64,000 nt of DNA from contig NZ_JAKHEX010000001.1 of assembly GCF_023130475.1 (NCBI RefSeq), positions 1 to 64,000 on the forward strand, in the 5' to 3' direction. Below, in pieces: positions 62,237 to 64,000 of the stretch. This DNA comes from Aciditerrimonas ferrireducens. GTDB lineage: Bacteria; Actinomycetota; Acidimicrobiia; Acidimicrobiales; UBA8190. A model generated the notes under the pieces. That model was not told where the DNA came from. It searched no databases and saw only the letters and a list, made by a program, of their open reading frames with translations. Each line of letters opens with the position of its first letter. Within the stretch, counting starts at the first letter, position 1. A program made the translations under genes and the position numbers.

Positions 62237-63913
62237 ATGTCGATCTACGCCAGCCGTCCCTGGCTCGCCCGCTACCGGCCGGGCACCCCGAGCGACATCA
62301 CCCCGGAGCACGACTCGCTGCTGGCCGCGTTCGAGGCCTCGGTGCAGCGGAACCCGACGGCGCCGGCGATCCGCTACTTCGACGGGACCCTGACCTACGA
62401 GGAGCTCGACCGCCGTTCCCGGGCCCTGGCCGCCGGCCTGGTGGCCCGGGGTTTCGCCCCCGGGGACCGCCTGGCCCTCTACCTGCAGAACAACCCGGCG
62501 TTCGTCGTCGGGCTGCTGGCCGCCTGGCGGGCCGGGGGGAGCGCCGTGATGGTCAACCCGATGAACAAGCACCGGGAGCTGACCTACCTCCTGCAGGACT
62601 CGGGGGCGAGCGCGCTGCTCTGCCTGGACGAGCTCTACGAGGCGGTGGCCGCCGACGTCCTGGCCAAGGAGGAGACCGCGGTGCGGACGGTCGTGACGTG
62701 CTCGGCCCTGGACGACCAAGCGCGCAACGACCCCCGGCTCTTCCCCGAGCCGATCCGGCGCCGGCTCGAAGGGCCGGTGGACCTGGTGGCCCTGGTCGAG
62801 GAGCACGCCGGGGCGGACCCGGGCCGGCCGCTGCCGAGGGCGGACGAGCTGGCCATGTTGACCTACACCTCGGGGACGACCGGCAACCCCAAGGGGGCGA
62901 TGAGCAGCCACGGCAACGTGGCCTTCAACGCCCAGACCTACCGCGACTGGATCGGGCTTCGTGCCGACGACGTCATCTTGGGGGTGGCACCGCTGTTCCA
63001 CATCACGGGCCTCATCGGGCACATCGGGGTGGCGCTCCTCGTGGGCTGCCCCCTGGTCCTGGCGCATCGCTTCGAGCCGAACGTCGTCATGGACGCCATC
63101 CGGGAGCACCGGCCGACCTTCACCGTGGGGTCCATCACCGTCTTCATCAGCCTCTCGGGGGTGGAGGGCAGCACCCGGGAGGACTGGGGCAGCTTCCGGG
63201 CGGTGTACTCCGGTGGTGCGCCGATCGCCCCGGCGGTCACCGAGCAGTTCGAGGCGAAGACCGGCCTCTACATCCACAACATCTACGGCCTGACCGAGAC
63301 GAACAGCCCCTCCCACGCCGTGCCCCTGGGCAGCCGGGCCCCGGTGGACCCCACCTCGGGGGCCCTCTCGGTCGGGGTGCCGACCTTCAACACGGTGGTC
63401 CGCATCCTGGCCGAGGACGGCTCGGAGGCCCCGGTGGGCGAGGTCGGGGAGCTGGCCACCTCGGGTCCCCAGGTGGTCGCGGGGTACTGGAACAAGCCCG
63501 AGGCGACCGCCGAGTCCCTGCCCGGCGGCGAGCTGCGGACCGGGGATGTGGGCTTCATGGACGAGCAGGGCTGGTTCTACATCGTGGACCGCAAGAAGGA
63601 CATGATCAACGCCGCCGGCTACAAGGTCTGGCCCCGGGAGGTCGAGGACGTGCTCTACGGCCACCCGGCGGTGAAGGAGGTGGCGGTGGTCGGTGTCCCC
63701 GACCCCTACCGGGGCGAGACGGTGAAGGCCTACGTGTCCGTGAAGCCAGGGGCGAGCGTCACCGAGGCCGAGCTCATCGAGTTCGCCAAGGCGCAGATGG
63801 CGGCCTACAAGTACCCCCGCTCCATCGAGTTCCTCGACGAGCTGCCGAAGACGGTGACCGGCAAGATCCTCCGCCGGGAGCTCCGGGAGCGGGCCAAGGA
63901 AGGGGCCGGCTGA
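62237..63913 (+). CDS. Acyl-CoA synthetase (AMP-forming)
   Basis: A 558-residue member of the ANL superfamily that activates a carboxylic acid as acyl-AMP and then acyl-CoA. Seen: YTSGTTGNPKGAMSSH (ATP loop), a PLFHITGL segment, IYGLTETNSPSH, the TGDVGF and YIVDRKKDMINAAGYKVWP hinge region, and the C-terminal catalytic Lys in KTVTGKILRRELRE. The acid cannot be named; with the cyclase-family hydrolase it may be an opened ring product. ATG 62237 follows GAGGAGG by 8 nt. Confidence 0.9.
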   Translation: MSIYASRPWLARYRPGTPSDITPEHDSLLAAFEASVQRNPTAPAIRYFDGTLTYEELDRRSRALAAGLVARGFAPGDRLALYLQNNPAFVVGLLAAWRAGGSAVMVNPMNKHRELTYLLQDSGASALLCLDELYEAVAADVLAKEETAVRTVVTCSALDDQARNDPRLFPEPIRRRLEGPVDLVALVEEHAGADPGRPLPRADELAMLTYTSGTTGNPKGAMSSHGNVAFNAQTYRDWIGLRADDVILGVAPLFHITGLIGHIGVALLVGCPLVLAHRFEPNVVMDAIREHRPTFTVGSITVFISLSGVEGSTREDWGSFRAVYSGGAPIAPAVTEQFEAKTGLYIHNIYGLTETNSPSHAVPLGSRAPVDPTSGALSVGVPTFNTVVRILAEDGSEAPVGEVGELATSGPQVVAGYWNKPEATAESLPGGELRTGDVGFMDEQGWFYIVDRKKDMINAAGYKVWPREVEDVLYGHPAVKEVAVVGVPDPYRGETVKAYVSVKPGASVTEAELIEFAKAQMAAYKYPRSIEFLDELPKTVTGKILRRELRERAKEGAG

Positions 63914-64000
63914 GCGAAAGCCGGTCGGGCCGGCCCGAGGCTCGGACCCGGATCGGCATCCCCAGGTATCCCGCGGTTCAGTCCTCGGCGCCGGGGAGGC
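63914..64000. other. Window end, no gene seen
   Basis: 87 bp after the acyl-CoA synthetase stop with no recognisable gene or signal. Confidence 0.5.

Overview
This window is very GC-rich, almost wall-to-wall coding DNA. Gene families and gene order point to an actinobacterium, and I infer the Acidimicrobiia or a nearby deep branch. The reasons are the block radA-disA-carD-ispDF-rlmB, an actinobacterial-type HemQ, an F420-type luciferase-like oxidoreductase, a CIRCE-controlled groEL, GTG as a common start codon, and many starts with a TAnnnT -10 hexamer 6-9 nt upstream, which suggests leaderless mRNAs. The placement is inference; no rRNA gene is present.

Layout. 1-3950: NAD and CoA cofactor genes (nadB, cut by the window edge, then nadC, coaX and an HD protein). 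3947-6488: a DedA membrane protein and a polyprenyl diphosphate synthase. 6738-15134: a conserved core of clpC (broken here by a 38-nt deletion), radA, disA, carD, fused ispDF and rlmB. 15156-19024: an LCP cell-wall ligase and a ClC protein. 19104-22538: an F420-type oxidoreductase, two poorly characterised proteins and a HEPN-MNT toxin-antitoxin pair beside tRNA-Thr. 22931-27797: a compatible-solute block (otsB, otsA, glycerate kinase, gpgS). 27906-33342: a SAM riboswitch with thrC and a MoaD/ThiS-like carrier, CIRCE with groEL, then hemQ, larE and a NIL-domain protein. 33339-37699: NUDIX, patatin and poorly characterised proteins. 37727-39622: a membrane glycosyltransferase-like gene with an in-frame TGA. 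39631-42886: tRNA-Ser, pheA, larB and larC. 42883-50522: LpdA-like flavoprotein, GNAT, a second membrane glycosyltransferase-like protein, a Baeyer-Villiger-type monooxygenase with an HSL hydrolase, fdhD, and a small XRE regulator. 50523-57397: secreted and envelope proteins, UspA, a frameshifted AlbA-type ATP-binding gene, a gene-poor stretch, and tRNA-Ser. 57469-63913: VOC protein, diguanylate cyclase, ilvA, and an XRE-TetR regulator divergent from a cyclase-family enzyme and an acyl-CoA synthetase.

How the genes work together. NadB and NadC make nicotinate mononucleotide. OtsA and OtsB make trehalose, and GpgS with the glycerate kinase points to glucosylglycerate. LarB, LarC and LarE together are the full known set for the nickel-pincer nucleotide cofactor, although the client enzyme LarA is not here. 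DisA (c-di-AMP) and a GGDEF protein (c-di-GMP) show two nucleotide second messengers.

Three otherwise well-preserved genes carry a disruption (38-nt deletion in clpC, TGA in the glycosyltransferase, 1-nt loss in the AlbA-type gene). Sequence or assembly error and real decay cannot be separated from the sequence alone.
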